From: Axinella damicornis
Lineage: Eukaryota > Porifera > Demospongiae > Axinellida > Axinellidae
Length of the DNA stretch: 64,000 nucleotides
Reading direction: 5' to 3'
Assembly: GCA_963931865.1 (NCBI GenBank)
Contig: OZ007510.1
Span: forward strand, 1,316,717 to 1,380,716
A program made the position numbers and the translations under genes. Position 1 is the first letter of the stretch. Each line of letters opens with the position of its first letter. Shown here piece by piece: positions 31,196-46,000 of the stretch. Below the pieces are notes generated by a model that was not told where the DNA came from, searched no databases, and saw only the letters and a list, made by a program, of their open reading frames with translations.

Positions 31196-34107
31196 GTGTG
31201 TGTGTGTGTGTGTAGGTGTGTGTGTGTGTGTGTAGGTGTGTGTGTGTGTGTATGTGTGTGTGTGTGTATGTGTGCATGTGTGCGTTAGCCTCGTTCCCAG
31301 TCCCACGCCCAGCTTTTCGTCGCTACTTAGTACGGTAAAGCGGGGAGGGCCTGGTACATTTCCTCACGTGAGTGACGTCAAGGGTAGAAAGGGGTAGAAA
31401 GACCGGAAGTTTAACGTGGGCGTAGTGGGTCTCAGAACAGCAAGAAAAGCGAAGGTACCAGGTAACACACCACACGTATCTAGCTAGCGGGGGGCGACTG
31501 TCATACTCACCGAGCGTTGAACGTGTAGATGGCTGAATAACACGCAAAACGTAGCGTCTTCGTTCTGAAAATTTTGCGGTTTTTCAATTACGTCATGCTC
31601 ACGTGAGGAAATGTACCAGGCCCTCCCCGCTTTACCGTACTAAGCAGCGACGTAAAGCTGGGCGTGGGACTGGGTACGAGGTTATGTGTGCGTGTGGCTG
31701 TGTACACTAGCTAATCAAGAGGGCATCATGACATCACCTTCATGTGTGTGTGTGTGTGTGTGCATGTGTGCATGTGTGCGTGTGGCTTCATTGCAGTGGT
31801 GCAATGAACACTGCAGTGTCATCACGTGCTCTTGCACAACTCAGGCTACCTACCATATCCTCTAATAGCTCACGGAAATCCATTCACAAACAATCAGCTA
31901 CACCACTGCTGACCTCTGAGTGTGCCGTGTGAACCCTCCAATGTGGGAGGGACTCCCTTCCACAACCTTACGGCAGCAGTACGAGTTGGCACACAGTATC
32001 TCTCCACATACCAGACACAGCATGGCTGCCTGGCCTTCCTCTCCGTACTCACTGTCTACCACCCGGTTAGGACATCTGAGGGAGGTGGGAGAGGGTTTGA
32101 GGATGTGAGAGAGGATGTCAGGGCGTGCATGAGGATGGGAGGGCATGAGGAAGGTAAGTGATGATGTGAGGGTGTGCATGAGGATGAGGGAGATGTTGGA
32201 GAGTGCATGGGCATGGAGAGAGGTAAGGAGCATGAGGGAAGTAAAGGAGGGTGTGAAGATGTGAGTGTGTGCATGAGGATGGGAGCTCACTCAACGAAAG
32301 AGGGTGTGAGGAGGTGAGAGGGGGGACGATGGATATGAGTGAAGACCAGGCATGGTGTGCAGCCATGGGGTGTATACAGGAAAGGTAGTAAAGGTATGAG
32401 GGAGGGGTGTTAGCTAGGAGAGGTATGATTGCAGAGGGTTTTCACTCACTGCAAGGATGATCGATGCCAGGCATGGTCTATCTGGCTTACAACACACATG
32501 GCAAACAGACTGCTCACTCACTGAAAGGAGGATGCCCTTTTAACAAGATCTGAGAAGTCATGGGGCAGTCTGACCAGTTGCCGTGGGGACACCAAGCAAA
32601 AGGGCAAGGTGGGGACATTCACCAGCTCCGCTATCCGAGGGTGGCTGCACCATCTGCAGGGAGGAGGCAGTCGACCAGTCAGTCTCATCTTCCATGGAAC
32701 TTTCAATTTCCAACTTCAGATAACACAAACCCTCATTCCCAGACCAGACCTCCAGCTTTCGATTGCTTCCAATAATTATGCTAAGACTTGTGACAGTTGT
32801 GCAAACTGCAAGCTGTTACTTCTTCCCAGTAAAGATATCTGAAGCTTTAAACACTAGTTACCGTCTTTAGTCTTGCACCCAGAGGCCACTCGCCCATGTT
32901 CCCATATTTTCTTCCTCTCATTCCACGTAAAATTGGGCAAAGAGGAGGTTAAAGTTAGTGGTTGGTAGCAACAAAGAGGTTAAAGTAAAAGCAATGAACA
33001 ACTCCTTAGTGGCTAATTCAGCCTGAGAAGGCACAATTCAAGGAGGCCTGGGTAGGAGGTTAATCGTACATAAGCTGAATTCACTGCTAGCACCACAACC
33101 ACCCTTACAGCTGCGAGAGGCTGGCAATGGAGCTCTGTGACAAGGTGTTTGGAGGAGATTCGAAGAGGACGTGCAGTTTAGGAGGAAGGACAAGATACCG
33201 ACACATGTCATCAAACTGGGTGACAAGGGAGGCTGAAGAGAGAGAACAAATTCACCTGTTGGTACATCTGTGGTAATCACAAGCAGGCAACACCCAAACA
33301 TTTCTCAAGGAGCTCGGGCCCATGCTCCACCGTCCCTCCAATGTAACTCATGCTCCCCCTCCCACTCTCCCCTCCCCTCCCTCTCTCTCCCTCCCTCTCC
33401 CTCCCTCCCTCCCTCCCTCCCTCCCTCCCTCAAAGTTTGTACATTGACATTCTCTACTGTCAGTGGAATCTCTGGAACTGACCAGAGCCTGAGGAGTTGA
33501 CGAACTCAACTCCCGAGAGACAGTGGAAGAAGAGTGTTGCACAGTGCAGGAAGGGGCAGAGGTGTTCCTTCAGTCCACTGTACAGCTCAGAGGGATTGGG
33601 CGGGGTGTCTACTGGTAGGCTGCGGGGAGGGAAGAGGGAACACGCTGAGAAGAGAGCATGACGGTATAGAGGAGGATGCACAGAGAGGGGGACGCACCCA
33701 GAGGGGGCACACAGTGTTGGAGACAGAAAGGCTTACCCAGCCACCTTCCTGAACTTGGCCCACAGTTGCTGCAGTGCTTGGCCAGCAGCCAGCTCTGCAG
33801 AGGAGTCCGTCTGATCACCAGTGGAGGCTGGAGGTATGGGGTGCAGAGTTCAAAGGTCAGACTGCAGTAATATCTTACCTTGCAGAGAAGGACCAAGTAC
33901 AGTTTGGCTGCACTCACTGGTATCCACTTCCATTGCCGGGGGGGACGTCAGCAGGAACTGTAGGACATGAGCAGCCGTGACTATCCTCACAAGGTACTGG
34001 TCTGTCAGTCCGAGCAGGGAGGGGATCACGGGGCTGTCGTCCAGGGAGCCCGTTGCACTGCTCAGACTAGCAAACAGTGAGAGCAGCGTAAAGTGCAGAT
34101 TAACCTG

Positions 34108-34144
<37 letters not shown>

Positions 34145-36696
34145 GGTGTGTGTGCGTGTGTGTGTGTACGTGTGCGTGTGTGTGCGTGTGTGTGTGTGCG
34201 TGTGTGTGTGCATGTGCGTGTGTGTGTGCGTGTGTGTGCGGTGTGTGGTATATGTGGTGTGTGTTATGTGGTGTGTTATGTGGTGTGTTATGTGTGGTGT
34301 GTGCATGTGTTGGTGTGTGCAGGGGGTGGAGCAGGGGGTGCAGGGGGTGGAGCAGGGGGTGGAGTAAGTGCAAGGGAGAGGGGAAGGGGAGACAAAGAGG
34401 CAACTATCATGTACACAACCTGTACATAAACAACATACATATGCAGAGCCATACGCACCAGCATTGCAAATGTATCCACCTCCAAGATGTTTGGTAGCTC
34501 AGTGAATGGTGGTGACTCCAGCAAGAATGCTGCACGGACAGAAACAGAAACTTAGTCAGTCTAAGAGCTAATGACAGCAAGGAAAGGCCACTCTGTCCAG
34601 GTAGGACATTGATGCCTTGACTGTGTAGCATCGTTCCCAGGCCTACCCCATTCTTCAGTTTGCATTGACGATAGCTCACCAAAGCAAAAGAATGGGGAAG
34701 GCCCAGTTGTGAGACAGAGAACTGGATGCGGGCAGATTCTTGCCCACTAGTATGTACGTCAGCGATCACTCACAGTTGATGAGATCCTGTGCATACTTGG
34801 CCAGGACCTTGATTCTGGGCCGAATGTTGCCTTCACTACCAAGTCTTACTAGAGAACGGAGATTGTCCATCTAAGGAAATGGGAGAAAGAGGAGGGGGAA
34901 GGGAGAGGAAGGGAGGAAGAGGAGGGAGAGGGAGGGAGGGAGGGAGGGAGAGGAGGGAGAGGGAGGGAGGGAGAGGAGGGAGGGAGGGAGGGAGGGAGGG
35001 AGGGAGGGAAGGAGGGAGGGAGGGAGGGAGGGAGGGAGGGAGGGAGGGAGGGAGGGAGGGAGGGAGGGAGGGAGGGAGGGAGGGAGAGGAGAGGAGGGAG
35101 GGAGGGAGGGAGAGGAGGGAGGGAGAGAGAGGAGGGAGGGAGGGAGGGAGGGAGGGAAAGGGATAGGGAAGAAGAGGGGAGGGAGAGGGTGGATGGAGGA
35201 GAGAGGAGGGGGAGGGAGCACAGAAAGAGGGTGAGAGGCAGCCAATCAACAGAGTGGAGTGAGACTAGTGATCTAGCTTGCAACAGTGACACTCGTCTGC
35301 CTGATATTGTGAGAGAGACAAATTCGGCTCAGGAAGTCCATACCTGTCGTGAAGACAAATTTCCCAGGAGAAACTTGTCCTGTGATCTGGCATTAACCTC
35401 TGGGGGGAAGAGAGCCAAGCCAGTTACCACACTATGCAGGTGAGTATAGTAACATTAAGTTCCATGTCTCTGTCGAACACACACTGCCTGCACTCTGGTC
35501 CTGCAGCTGAGCAGCTTACCGAGGCTGGCGATGGTGTAGGCGCAGTTGTTCCACTCGGTTACACACACCTTCTCACTTGTGCTGTCAGGGTCTGAACCAT
35601 AGGCACGCTGTTGCCATGGAAACAGGACAACAATGCAAATGAATGATGGTTCACACTGAGCACAAAATCTCAGAAACAAATTCCATAGTACAGGAGAGAA
35701 AGGTAGCCTGGAGAAGGGGCATGGCTTGGAGAAGGCATGGCTTGGAGAAAGGGCGTTGGTTGGAGAAGGCATTGGTTGGAGAAAGGGTTTGGGGAGGGCA
35801 TGGCTTCGAGTGGGACAATTTGCCCTCAAGTGGGACAATTTGCCCTCTGTTGGGGGGGTGGGGGGGGGGGGGGGGGGGGGGGGGGGTGGAGGGAGAAGAG
35901 AGGTTGGTTTGGGGATCTATTCATACCATGAAGACTGTTTGAGAGAACAAGTCAGTGACGTTGGCCAACTGCTTGTCACCGCTTGAATCTCTGCAGAAGA
36001 GGATGCAGACACATAACATACGGAATACAGACTGAGCCTTGGGAACAAGGTCTAAGTGTGGCGGTGGACCCCCCACACACAAGAGCCCAGGAACAAGGCT
36101 AAAGAAGAGCAACCAACACAGGTGGTAGCAACATGACAGCTGTACCTTGCTTGCTTGTAGTAGCAGGTGGGCTTCCTGTAGGTTGGGAAGAGTTCTCTGA
36201 GTCTGTCCAGGAATGTCGGGTCTACACTCGAACCTGAGGAGGAGACAGAGGGGGAGACGGAGGAGGAGATGAGGGGGGAGACGGAGGAGGAGACGGAGGG
36301 GGAGACGGAGGAGGAGACGGAGGGGGAGACGGAGGGGGAAGCCCTTAATTGCTGTGGTTATTAGGATCTATAGATAATAAACGATCATTGGCCAACAGTT
36401 CACAGTTCACACATGAGTGTCACAACTGTACCTTGGTCCATTGCTCCCTCCTCCACAACATTCTCACCCAGCTCAACAGCCATTCTCACAATGTCCCTCC
36501 ACTCCAAGAGACTGATGTCACGTGAGGGAGGCTGGACCTCCGGGGGGCACTTCAGACGAGGGAGAGGGGGAGGACTGTGTTACTGTAACACTGGCAAAGG
36601 GGGCAGAGGAACTCCCCCGTGTGCCACTGGACTGACTGGCCAGGCAGTGGGAAGAAGTGACGTCGGCCATGCTCCTGCTGCTTGCTATCAAGAAGC

Positions 36697-36728
<32 letters not shown>

Positions 36729-36729
36729 T

Positions 36730-36784
<55 letters not shown>

Positions 36785-37361
36785 CATGTGTACACGGGGG
36801 GGGGGGGGAATGAGCAGATCATAGCCTCGTTCCCAGGCCCCATCCAACTTTTCGTTGCTTGCAGTACGGAATGCGGGAGAGGGCCTGGTATCTTTCCTCA
36901 CGTGGGAATGACGAAATGGCAGAATGAAAAAGCAATTTAGCATATTGTTCAAACCAACTACACGTTCAACGCTTTGGTGTGTATGACAGTTGCCCCCCCC
37001 GCTAGCTACATACGCATGGTAAGTCACCTGGTACCTTAGCTCTTCTTGCTGTTCTGAGCCCCAGGGTGCCTACGTTCAATCAAACACTTTCTTACCGTTC
37101 TTTCCATCCTGACATCACTCACGTGAGGAAAGATAACCAGCCTCTCCTCCCGCGTTTTCCGTACTGCAAGCAGCAAAAAGCTGGGCCGGGGCCTGAGAAC
37201 GAGGCTAGGCAGATCGTGTAAGCCCACTTGCGTCCATTATTTTCTAGCCGCACTAGATATCTTCCTCTCCTACTCTCCTTCCTCCTCACTCTCTGATCTC
37301 TCAACCACACGCATCAACACCCACCCCACTACGCATGCACGCACACACACACTCACCCCCC

Positions 37362-37411
<50 letters not shown>

Positions 37412-40400
37412 ACACACACAGCCCACCTCTTCCAGCAGTCTGCATGCATATGATGACCACAGCCACTGGTGTAGGTTCCCCGAGGTAAGTCCACTCTTGC
37501 ACCCAGGAAGTCCAGGTCTGCCATGAGCGTTCACAACAGAGATTGGCATCACCATAGTAACTAACTTAGCAACACCTTTGCGCAACTGATCTGTTCACTT
37601 AACAGTCATTGCATGACTACCAATTTTCCGGCTCCAACCATGTCATTTGTTTCGTAAATGGGAGTGGTCTTGATCAGGTGGCTAATTTGTTATCTTTGGT
37701 AGCCCAAATATGGAAGATTCGAGTCTTACAGTCTACAGATGAAATCATTCCCAGTGACAAAGCAATACCAGTGACTCAACCAATACAACCAACACTCTCG
37801 TCTAAGGCTGGACTGAACTGGGACAGGATAAGCTACATGTAAGAAACCAGTTACATATTTCTCAGTCTCTTGGCATATTTACCAAGTTCATAGTGTTCAA
37901 TGTCAATCACAGTAAGATCCATCCAGCCTCATTCCCACGCAGCCTGGGAATGAGGCTGAGATCCATCCAGTCTCATTCCCACACAACCTGGGAATGACAC
38001 TAAGATCCATCCAGCCTCATTCCCACGCGGCCGGATAAGATCCATCCGGCCTCTGCATTATTACCTCTGTTTGTATCAACAGGTGGACACTTCCTCAGCA
38101 CACAGGACCGCTGCACGTGGACAGCCTGGACAAACGTTCGCTCCTGGGAGGAAAAATCCTTGGTCTCCTCTTGGCAGAGAATGCAGGTGACCTCCATGGG
38201 GGAGGGGGCGTGGCCCATCAGGGAAGACACGCCTACCCCACTGCAAGTGGCCGGCACCTTGTCAGCACCAGTTCCTGAATCACTGAAGAGCAGAGAGCGT
38301 AGAGTAAACATGTACACCATCACAAGCTGAGTGAGATGGTCAACTCACACTTCCTCTGTCGCTGAGGGGTCCGACCCCTCAATCTCCTCTCTGTGGTCCT
38401 CCAGAAACCTCCGCTGCATTGCAGACATCTGAGCCATCAGTCGGTCGCGCCGCTCCTTCGCCATCTCCCTCTTCTTGGAGGCATTCACGTCTGGTGATGG
38501 CTCGTCGTCCTCCTCTTCCACTTGGGGGGCGAGGGAGGCCTCTGTTGTGGGAGTACCTGGACCGTGGTCGCGCGCAGCCCTCAGGTACTGGAGTAGGAGG
38601 TGGGTCAGCGATTATAGAACCAATCGGAAACTGTACTTGGTTCCCAGACAGGATGTGTTTGGTTCCCAGACAGGAAGTGTTTGGAATGATGGTTATTGAG
38701 TAATTCACATACAGTTATCCCAAATCTGTCTGTTAGTGGGTGGAGTGTCAGTTGCCAGGCAACCAGCTTACCTGAACTGTCCACAAGAGCAGTGTACGGT
38801 GTTCTTCTGCTCTGCGATTGGTAAGCAGGTTTTCAAGATACTCCAGGAAGGCATTGTCTGTGGGATAGCAAGACAGAGCATTGTTCCTTCCGCCTTGCAA
38901 AACATTGAAATACACACTTGCCTGAAGAGACAGTAATGCCATATTTTCCTTACACAATGGGAATTTGCACATCTTGAGCTTGTGGGCATGTGAGGCGGGG
39001 TACCAGGTTTGCAACATGAGTACGTGCTGGTCACACGTTTGAACAAGTAACTACATGTATGTATACTACTGTCAGCCTCGTTCCCAGGCCACTGCCCAGG
39101 CTGGGAATGAGGCTATACTACTGTAGCATCTGCTTACTTCCAAAGCTGCCAATGGCAGCATTGCACAGAGATTTGGGGTCAGTGGGCGTCTCTTCGGATA
39201 GCATCAGTGCACACAAGTGAAGTGTCTGGGAAGAGAAAGCATTACCCCACTTCAAAGCATGCTACTGCCAATCAGTTGAACAGAATTGGCAACAACTCCT
39301 GGTAGGTCTGTACAGTGGAACCCCTCCCCTCCGCTCCCCACAGGACAACTCCTGGTCTGTACAGTGGAACCCCTCCCCTCCGCTCCCCACAGGACAACTC
39401 CTGGTAGGTCTGTACAGTGGAACCCCTCCCCTCCACTCCCCACAGGACAACTCCTGGTCTGTACAGTGGAACCCCTCCCCTCCGCTCTCCACAGGTCAAC
39501 TCCTGGTAGGTCTGTACAGTGGAACCCCTCCCCTCCGCTCCCCACAGGTCAACTCCTGGTCTGTACAGTGGAACCCCTCCCCTCCGCTCCCCACAGGACA
39601 ACTCCTGGTCTGTACAGTGGAACCCCTCCCCTCCGCTCTCCACTGGACTGTAGCATCTGCTTACTTCCAAAGCCACCAATGGCAGCATTCTACCAATTAC
39701 GCCAAAATTGGCAGAAACAGCACTCCTGTTCCATAGGGTGACTGACGTGCCATTTCTGCCAAAAATGGAACAACCAACCAAAATTGGCAGACAGCACATC
39801 AACGATACACAGTGAAGCCATCAAGTCTTGTTTGCTACATGTACACTAGCTGCCACTTGTTGTGGAGGGTGTCCTGCATGCATAGCCTCGTTCCCAGGCC
39901 TTCAACACCTCCACTTTTGATCATTTACAGTATGCAAAAATACTGTACACGATCAAAAACTGGTGGTGTAGAAGGCCTGGGAACGAGGCTATACAAGCAG
40001 TTATAGCAGACTAATATGCTAGGTATCTTGGGCTAGGAATGAGATACGAGGCTGGGATTTGCACCATTGTGATCAGCATGAGTAGAGCATTCCAATTATG
40101 TCCATTTTGCTGTCAGTTGAATTTTGACCCAAAATCATGAAAATCCATGGATTATAGCCTTTGGTCGACTGCGGTTTTTTACAAAAATGTGACCGAAATT
40201 AAAAATCATTTTAAGGACATCATTTTAAAGGTCTTTTTATGCTGACCACAATGGCATAATACCCAGCTTCATATCTCATTCACATACCCTAGTTGCAACG
40301 TTCACTTCCAATTCTACTCCCAATACCAATTTTGGCAGAAATGACACAACAGTCACCCTATAGAACAGGAGTGCTGTTTCTGTCAATTTTGCCTTAATTC

Positions 40401-43043
40401 CAAAATTGGCATCTCAAAATGTGCCATAAAATGGTTTCCAAAATGTGGCACAAAGACATACCTCCCGCTACAACAGAACACAAGTTCATTGATACCTGAC
40501 CAACTCTGAACTTCAAAAGTGCAATACTATTTCTGAGGACACCTATCCAAGAACTAGGGTGTGACTGTCTGGCCAAGAGGTTAAGCACTCAACTGTGGTG
40601 TGAGCTTCAAATTCCACCAGCTGCACTGAGGAAGGTTTGTCTCTGGTTTCCCTTCTCAGGAAAATGATTGCTTTCTGCCTTTTTCCACCTATCTTGGAAA
40701 ATGTTTCAAAACTCAGGCCATTTCTTGTCCCAAGGGTGTTTGTACCAGAGGACTTCCATGGATTTAACAGACAATATCAAATCGTTGCAGAGGAAATACC
40801 TCACCTCATGTAAGAGTTTGTCAGACCAGAACTTTGACTCTGGGGAGGAGGCTTGTTTCAACACGCACTGGATGACACGGTGGAGTACAGGGCAAGATGT
40901 CAGTCTCATCACACCCTGGAATGCCTCACAGAAGGGAGGAGGGTGCCCCGGAGGTGAAGCTGTGGGGAAGGGAGGAGAAGGCATGGATAGGGAAGGGGGA
41001 GGGGAGAAGGAGGGGCTATGGATGGGAAGGAGGGAGGTGATGTGAGGGTGAAGAGGGAAAGGAAATGACAAGAAGTTGCTGAAATTTCAAACTTACGTGC
41101 AACTCGACTCGCACCACCAGCAGCTTTGATCTTCTTTCTGCGAGTGTCCTCCGCCTGTGTAGTGCACAACAGTAGATCGGTTAAGATCACATGACCTTCA
41201 GTTGTGAAGCCACATTAAGATCACATGACCTTCAGCCATATGACCTTCAACAAACATTTCAATGCTGTTCACACACTCCATTCACACGCTTGCCTTGGAG
41301 TGATCCATTCGGTTGTAGTGGAAGAAGAAGGGGTTGTACTCCTTCTCACAGCTGGGTTTCAGTTCAAATACAGATTTGCCGGTGCTGTGTCCACGCCTAA
41401 GATAAGGTAGAACCAGAGCACATGATAGATAATTGGAGGCAGGGTCTGTTCACACAGAAGCAGTGCGCATGTGTATTTATGAGCAACAGAATGAGTGGGT
41501 GTGAGGACAAAGAGGAGAAGGAGGAGAGGGGGTGCTGGAACTCACTTCAGAGTGGCCACTTCCTTCAACAATCGGTCAATTTCATTCTCATTCTCACTCA
41601 TCTGACGAGGAAAACATAGCCGGTGCAAGTTAGGGGAGGGGAGGAGATGTGCTGCTTACTATTAAGCATACAAACTCAAGCAAACTGAATTCAGTAAGCT
41701 CACTCACTCTTCTGCCCTCCCTCCTGTCACTAGAGGGAATACGCTCACTCACTCTTCTGCCCTCCCTCCTGTCACTAGAGGGAATACGCTCACTCACTCT
41801 TCTGCCCTCCCTCCTGTCACTAGAGGGAATACGCTCACTTACTCTTCTGCCCTCCCCTGTCACTGGAGGGAATGAGCTCACTCACTCTTCTGCCCTCCCT
41901 CCTGTCACTAGAGGGAATGAGCTCACTCACTCTTCTGCCCTCCCTCCTGTCACCAGAGGGAATGAGGAAGCATTCTTCCACTTACCCTGAACTGCTTGAG
42001 CAGTTCACTGTGAGAGAGAGGAGAGATGTACAGGCGGTGGATGATCTCCCTCCGCAGAGCATCTGTGGCCGCTACCCCTTCTCCAACACCTTGTGCATAA
42101 CGCTCCGCTATATGAAGAGGAGGGACAAGGAAGAAGAACGAAGAGGGAAGGGGAGAGTAGGAAGGATGAGGGAGAGGAGGGGGGAGGGGGGAGAGGAGGG
42201 GGGGAGGAGGAGGTATGAGGAAGGGAGGGAGGATAAGGGAGAGAGGAGGGAGGGGGAGGAGGAGAGGGAGATCCATGGGCCCTCAGTTTGTGGAATTGAG
42301 TGACCTTTGTACTTTGAGTTGCACTCACAGAACACGATGATGAGCAAGAAGAGGAACTCTTCTGCTTCACTGATGAAGAATCGCAGGGCATCCTCAGTTC
42401 CCTCCCCTCTCTTCACCGGGTCACTTTCTGGGCTGCAGGGACAGGAGAGTATACAGATAACAGAGGGGTGACAGGGTTGTGAAAGTCCCTTGAGGTGCAT
42501 ACCATGTAAGCCATTTCTCCAGGCGGAACTTGTAGATCAGAGCATACAGGAAGACATTTGGGTCCATGATGGATGCCATAGCCTGCATTGGGAGTATTGG
42601 GAACAGAGTGGAGACATGTGAACAGAGGAGGGGGAGGGAGGAGGGGGAGGGAGGGAGGAGAGGGAGGAGGAGGAGGGAGGGAAGGAGGGAGGGAGGGAGG
42701 GAGGGAGGGAGGGAGGGAGGGAGGGAGGGAGGGAGGGAGGGAGGGAGGGAGGGAGGGAGGGAGGGAGGGAGGTAAGAGGGAGAAGAGGGAAGAGAGGGAG
42801 AGAGAAAGGAGGAGGGAGGAGAAAGGGAACAGAGTCCTCCTACATGGTGTACCTGTAGCATGGTGATGTCCTTGTCAAACATGACCTCCTTGCTGAAGTG
42901 GAACTGGTAGTTCATGATCTGGTTGACCACAGAATAGCCGTTGCGCTTCCACATCCCAGCCAGCACCTGGACCGCCATCACAATCACCCGGGAACAGTGC
43001 TCCATCAGGAAGAGTGGAGTCCGCATATCCTTGGGGTGTGTGT

Positions 43044-43076
<33 letters not shown>

Positions 43077-46000
43077 TGGGGGTGAGATGCACTGTATGAC
43101 CGTGTGAAGGGGTGAGCCGTGTGAAGGGGTGAGCTGTGGGAAGGGGTGAGGAAGTGTGGCTAGTGCACAGCCAACTTACAGTTGGAGAAACCTGCAGTAG
43201 CTGCGGCAGAGACAGCTTCTGTGCACTGGCACCCATCAGAAGGCCTGCACACAGAGATGAGATGTGTGGGGGTCCAAGTCAGAGTGAGATACATGTACCT
43301 GACCCCTTGTCCCAGGACAGCTATGGACATCTTTCCTTGATACATGTACCTGACCCCCTTGTCCCAGGACAGCTATGGACATCTTTCCTTGATACCTGTA
43401 CCTGACCCCCTTGTCCCAGGACAGCTATGGACATCTTTCCATGATACATGCACCTGACCCCCTTGTCCCAGGACAGCTATGGACAGCTTCCTTGATACAT
43501 GTACCTGACCCCCTTGTCCCAGGACAGTTATAGGACAGCTTCCTTGATACATGTACCTGACCCCCTTGTCCCAGGACAGCTATGGACATCTTTCCTTGAT
43601 ACATCAGGCTTTCATTTAGAAATTTTCCCAAGAGGGGGCGAAATTAAGGTTCGATGAACTTTGGGGGGGCATAAGTGGCATGTGTTACTACACTTTATAG
43701 GGGGGGTCTGGGGGGCCTCCCCCAGGAAAATTTTGGAATTTAGATCCTCTGAGATTGATTCTGACACAATTTAGGGTCAAAACTCACAATTAAAACACAT
43801 GTACACATACAGTATGAAAGTACGTAGCTGCTTATTTATTTTCATAACACTTACAAATGGGAATGGGGGGAGGGAGGGAGGGAGGGGACAAAGGTGGAAT
43901 GTGTTACTAAAGGGGGGTCTGGGGGTCCTCCCCCAGAAAAAAAAAAGGAATTTAGATCCTCTGAGATTGATTCTGAGGCAATTTGAGGGGCAAAAATCAT
44001 ATTTTATTACTAACCAAACACAGACCTACATATGCACGTTACAAGAACTGTAATCTGAATGGCTTGTGCCATTGCCTATTTCATTTCACAGTACTGTATA
44101 ATAGGGAATGTGAAAATGCCAAGGGGGGGCAAAGAGATTCCAAGGGGGGGCGAATGCCCCCCCCCGCCCCCCCCTAAATGAAACCCTGTACATGTACCTG
44201 ACCCCCTTGTCACAGGACAGCTATGGACATCTTTCCTTGATACATGTACCTGACCCCCTTGTCCCAGGACAGCTATGGACAGCTTCTTGATACATGTACC
44301 TGACCCCCTTGTCCCAGGACAGCTACGACATCTTTCCTTGATACATGTACCTGACCCCCTTGTCCCAGGACAGCTACATGTATGGACAGCTTCCTTGATA
44401 CATGTACCTGACCCCTTTGTCCCAGGACAGCTATGGACATCTTTCCTTGATACATGTACCTGACCCCCTTGTCCCAGGACAGCTATGGACAGCTCCCTTG
44501 ATACATGTACATGTACCTGACCCCCTTGTCCCAGGACAGCTATGGACATCTTTCCTTGATACATGTACCTGACCCCCTTGTCCCAGGACAGCTATGGACA
44601 GCTCCTTGATACATGTACCTGACCCCCTTGTCCCAGGACAGCTATGGATAGCTCCCTTGATACATGTACCTGACCCCCTTGTCCCAGGACAGCTATGGAC
44701 AGCTCCCTTGATACATGTACCTGACCCCCTTGTCCCAGGACAGCCATGGACAGCTTCCTTGATACATGTACCTAGTAATTCTATTGGTAAGTGAAATGAG
44801 ACACTGACTTGCAATGAGTCTGGGCAGAGGTTGGTGAACAGAAATGTAGTCCTTCAGGATGTCAAAATGGATCAGTTCGATGTGTTTTTTGCCGACCAGA
44901 CTCTGTTCCACACCTGGGAGGAGGGGAGGAGGGAGAAGAGGGAGAGGGGAGGGAGGGAGAAGAGGGGGGAGGGATTGAGGGAGAGGGGAGGGAGGGAGGG
45001 ATCAAGAGGGGAGGGAGGGAGGGATCAAGAGGGGAGGGAGGGATCAAGAGGGAGGGAGGGAGGGAGGGAGGGAGGAGGGAGGGAGGGAGGGAGGGAGGGA
45101 GGGAGGGAGGGAGGGAGGGAGTGAGTGAGGGAAGGGAGGGAGAGGGGAGGGAGGGATATTATCAGGAGCGCATGAGCCGCCGGAGGCGGCGAAGGAGCGT
45201 TTATGTAGTAGTCCCTCACACCTTTTGGTTTATACCTTATATGGAAGACCTTTGCGGTACCGCGTAAGTGGCTGCTAATAATATTATTCACAATTTGCGG
45301 GCGGTACGCATAGCTGGAACGATTGTGCATCTGCTGCCAGTAAACATTTCTACTGCATTGCACTGCGAGTTAGCCAAGGCCCATGGACATACCTGCCTCA
45401 GCGGAACAGGGCGCGAGTGTGGAGGGCAGTAGTGGTTCTACGCGAAAGCGAAGGAACCGTGCAAAAGCGCTCCTTTCCAGACGTGCACTTCTGAAGAAGG
45501 TTGCAGAACCTATTAACAGGTAGCTCAGTAAGACGCACAGCTTGTCACTCTCGCTCCACTTATGCCACACGGTTTGTCGTTCAGGGTATTGCGTAAACTG
45601 GATCGCTTCTTCTTGTTCACTCGCTGTTTCACGGAAGCTTCGAAGATGGACCGTCTGATATCATTTTACGCAGTCTCTTTAGCTAACAAGTAGCTAGCTA
45701 GCGTAGTTCATTCTTAGAAACGCGGCGAACCTTCTTCGTTGGTTTGCTGGCCGTTGAAGCCGCTGCACGTAGCGCCATCGTCCTAGTCAGCTAGCTCTAG
45801 TATCTATGGCTGCACAAAGGCCAATTTGCATTTCACACCTACTAGCTCTACAACTGCATTGGGTAATGGCCTCTTGCCGTATAAGGTAAAATTTTTGAGG
45901 TGTGAAGGACTACTACATGTCCTAGGGCGGGCGGAGTTGAACGCTCCTTCGCCGCCTTTGGCGGCTCATGCGCTCCTGATATTATACGTATATGCACCAA

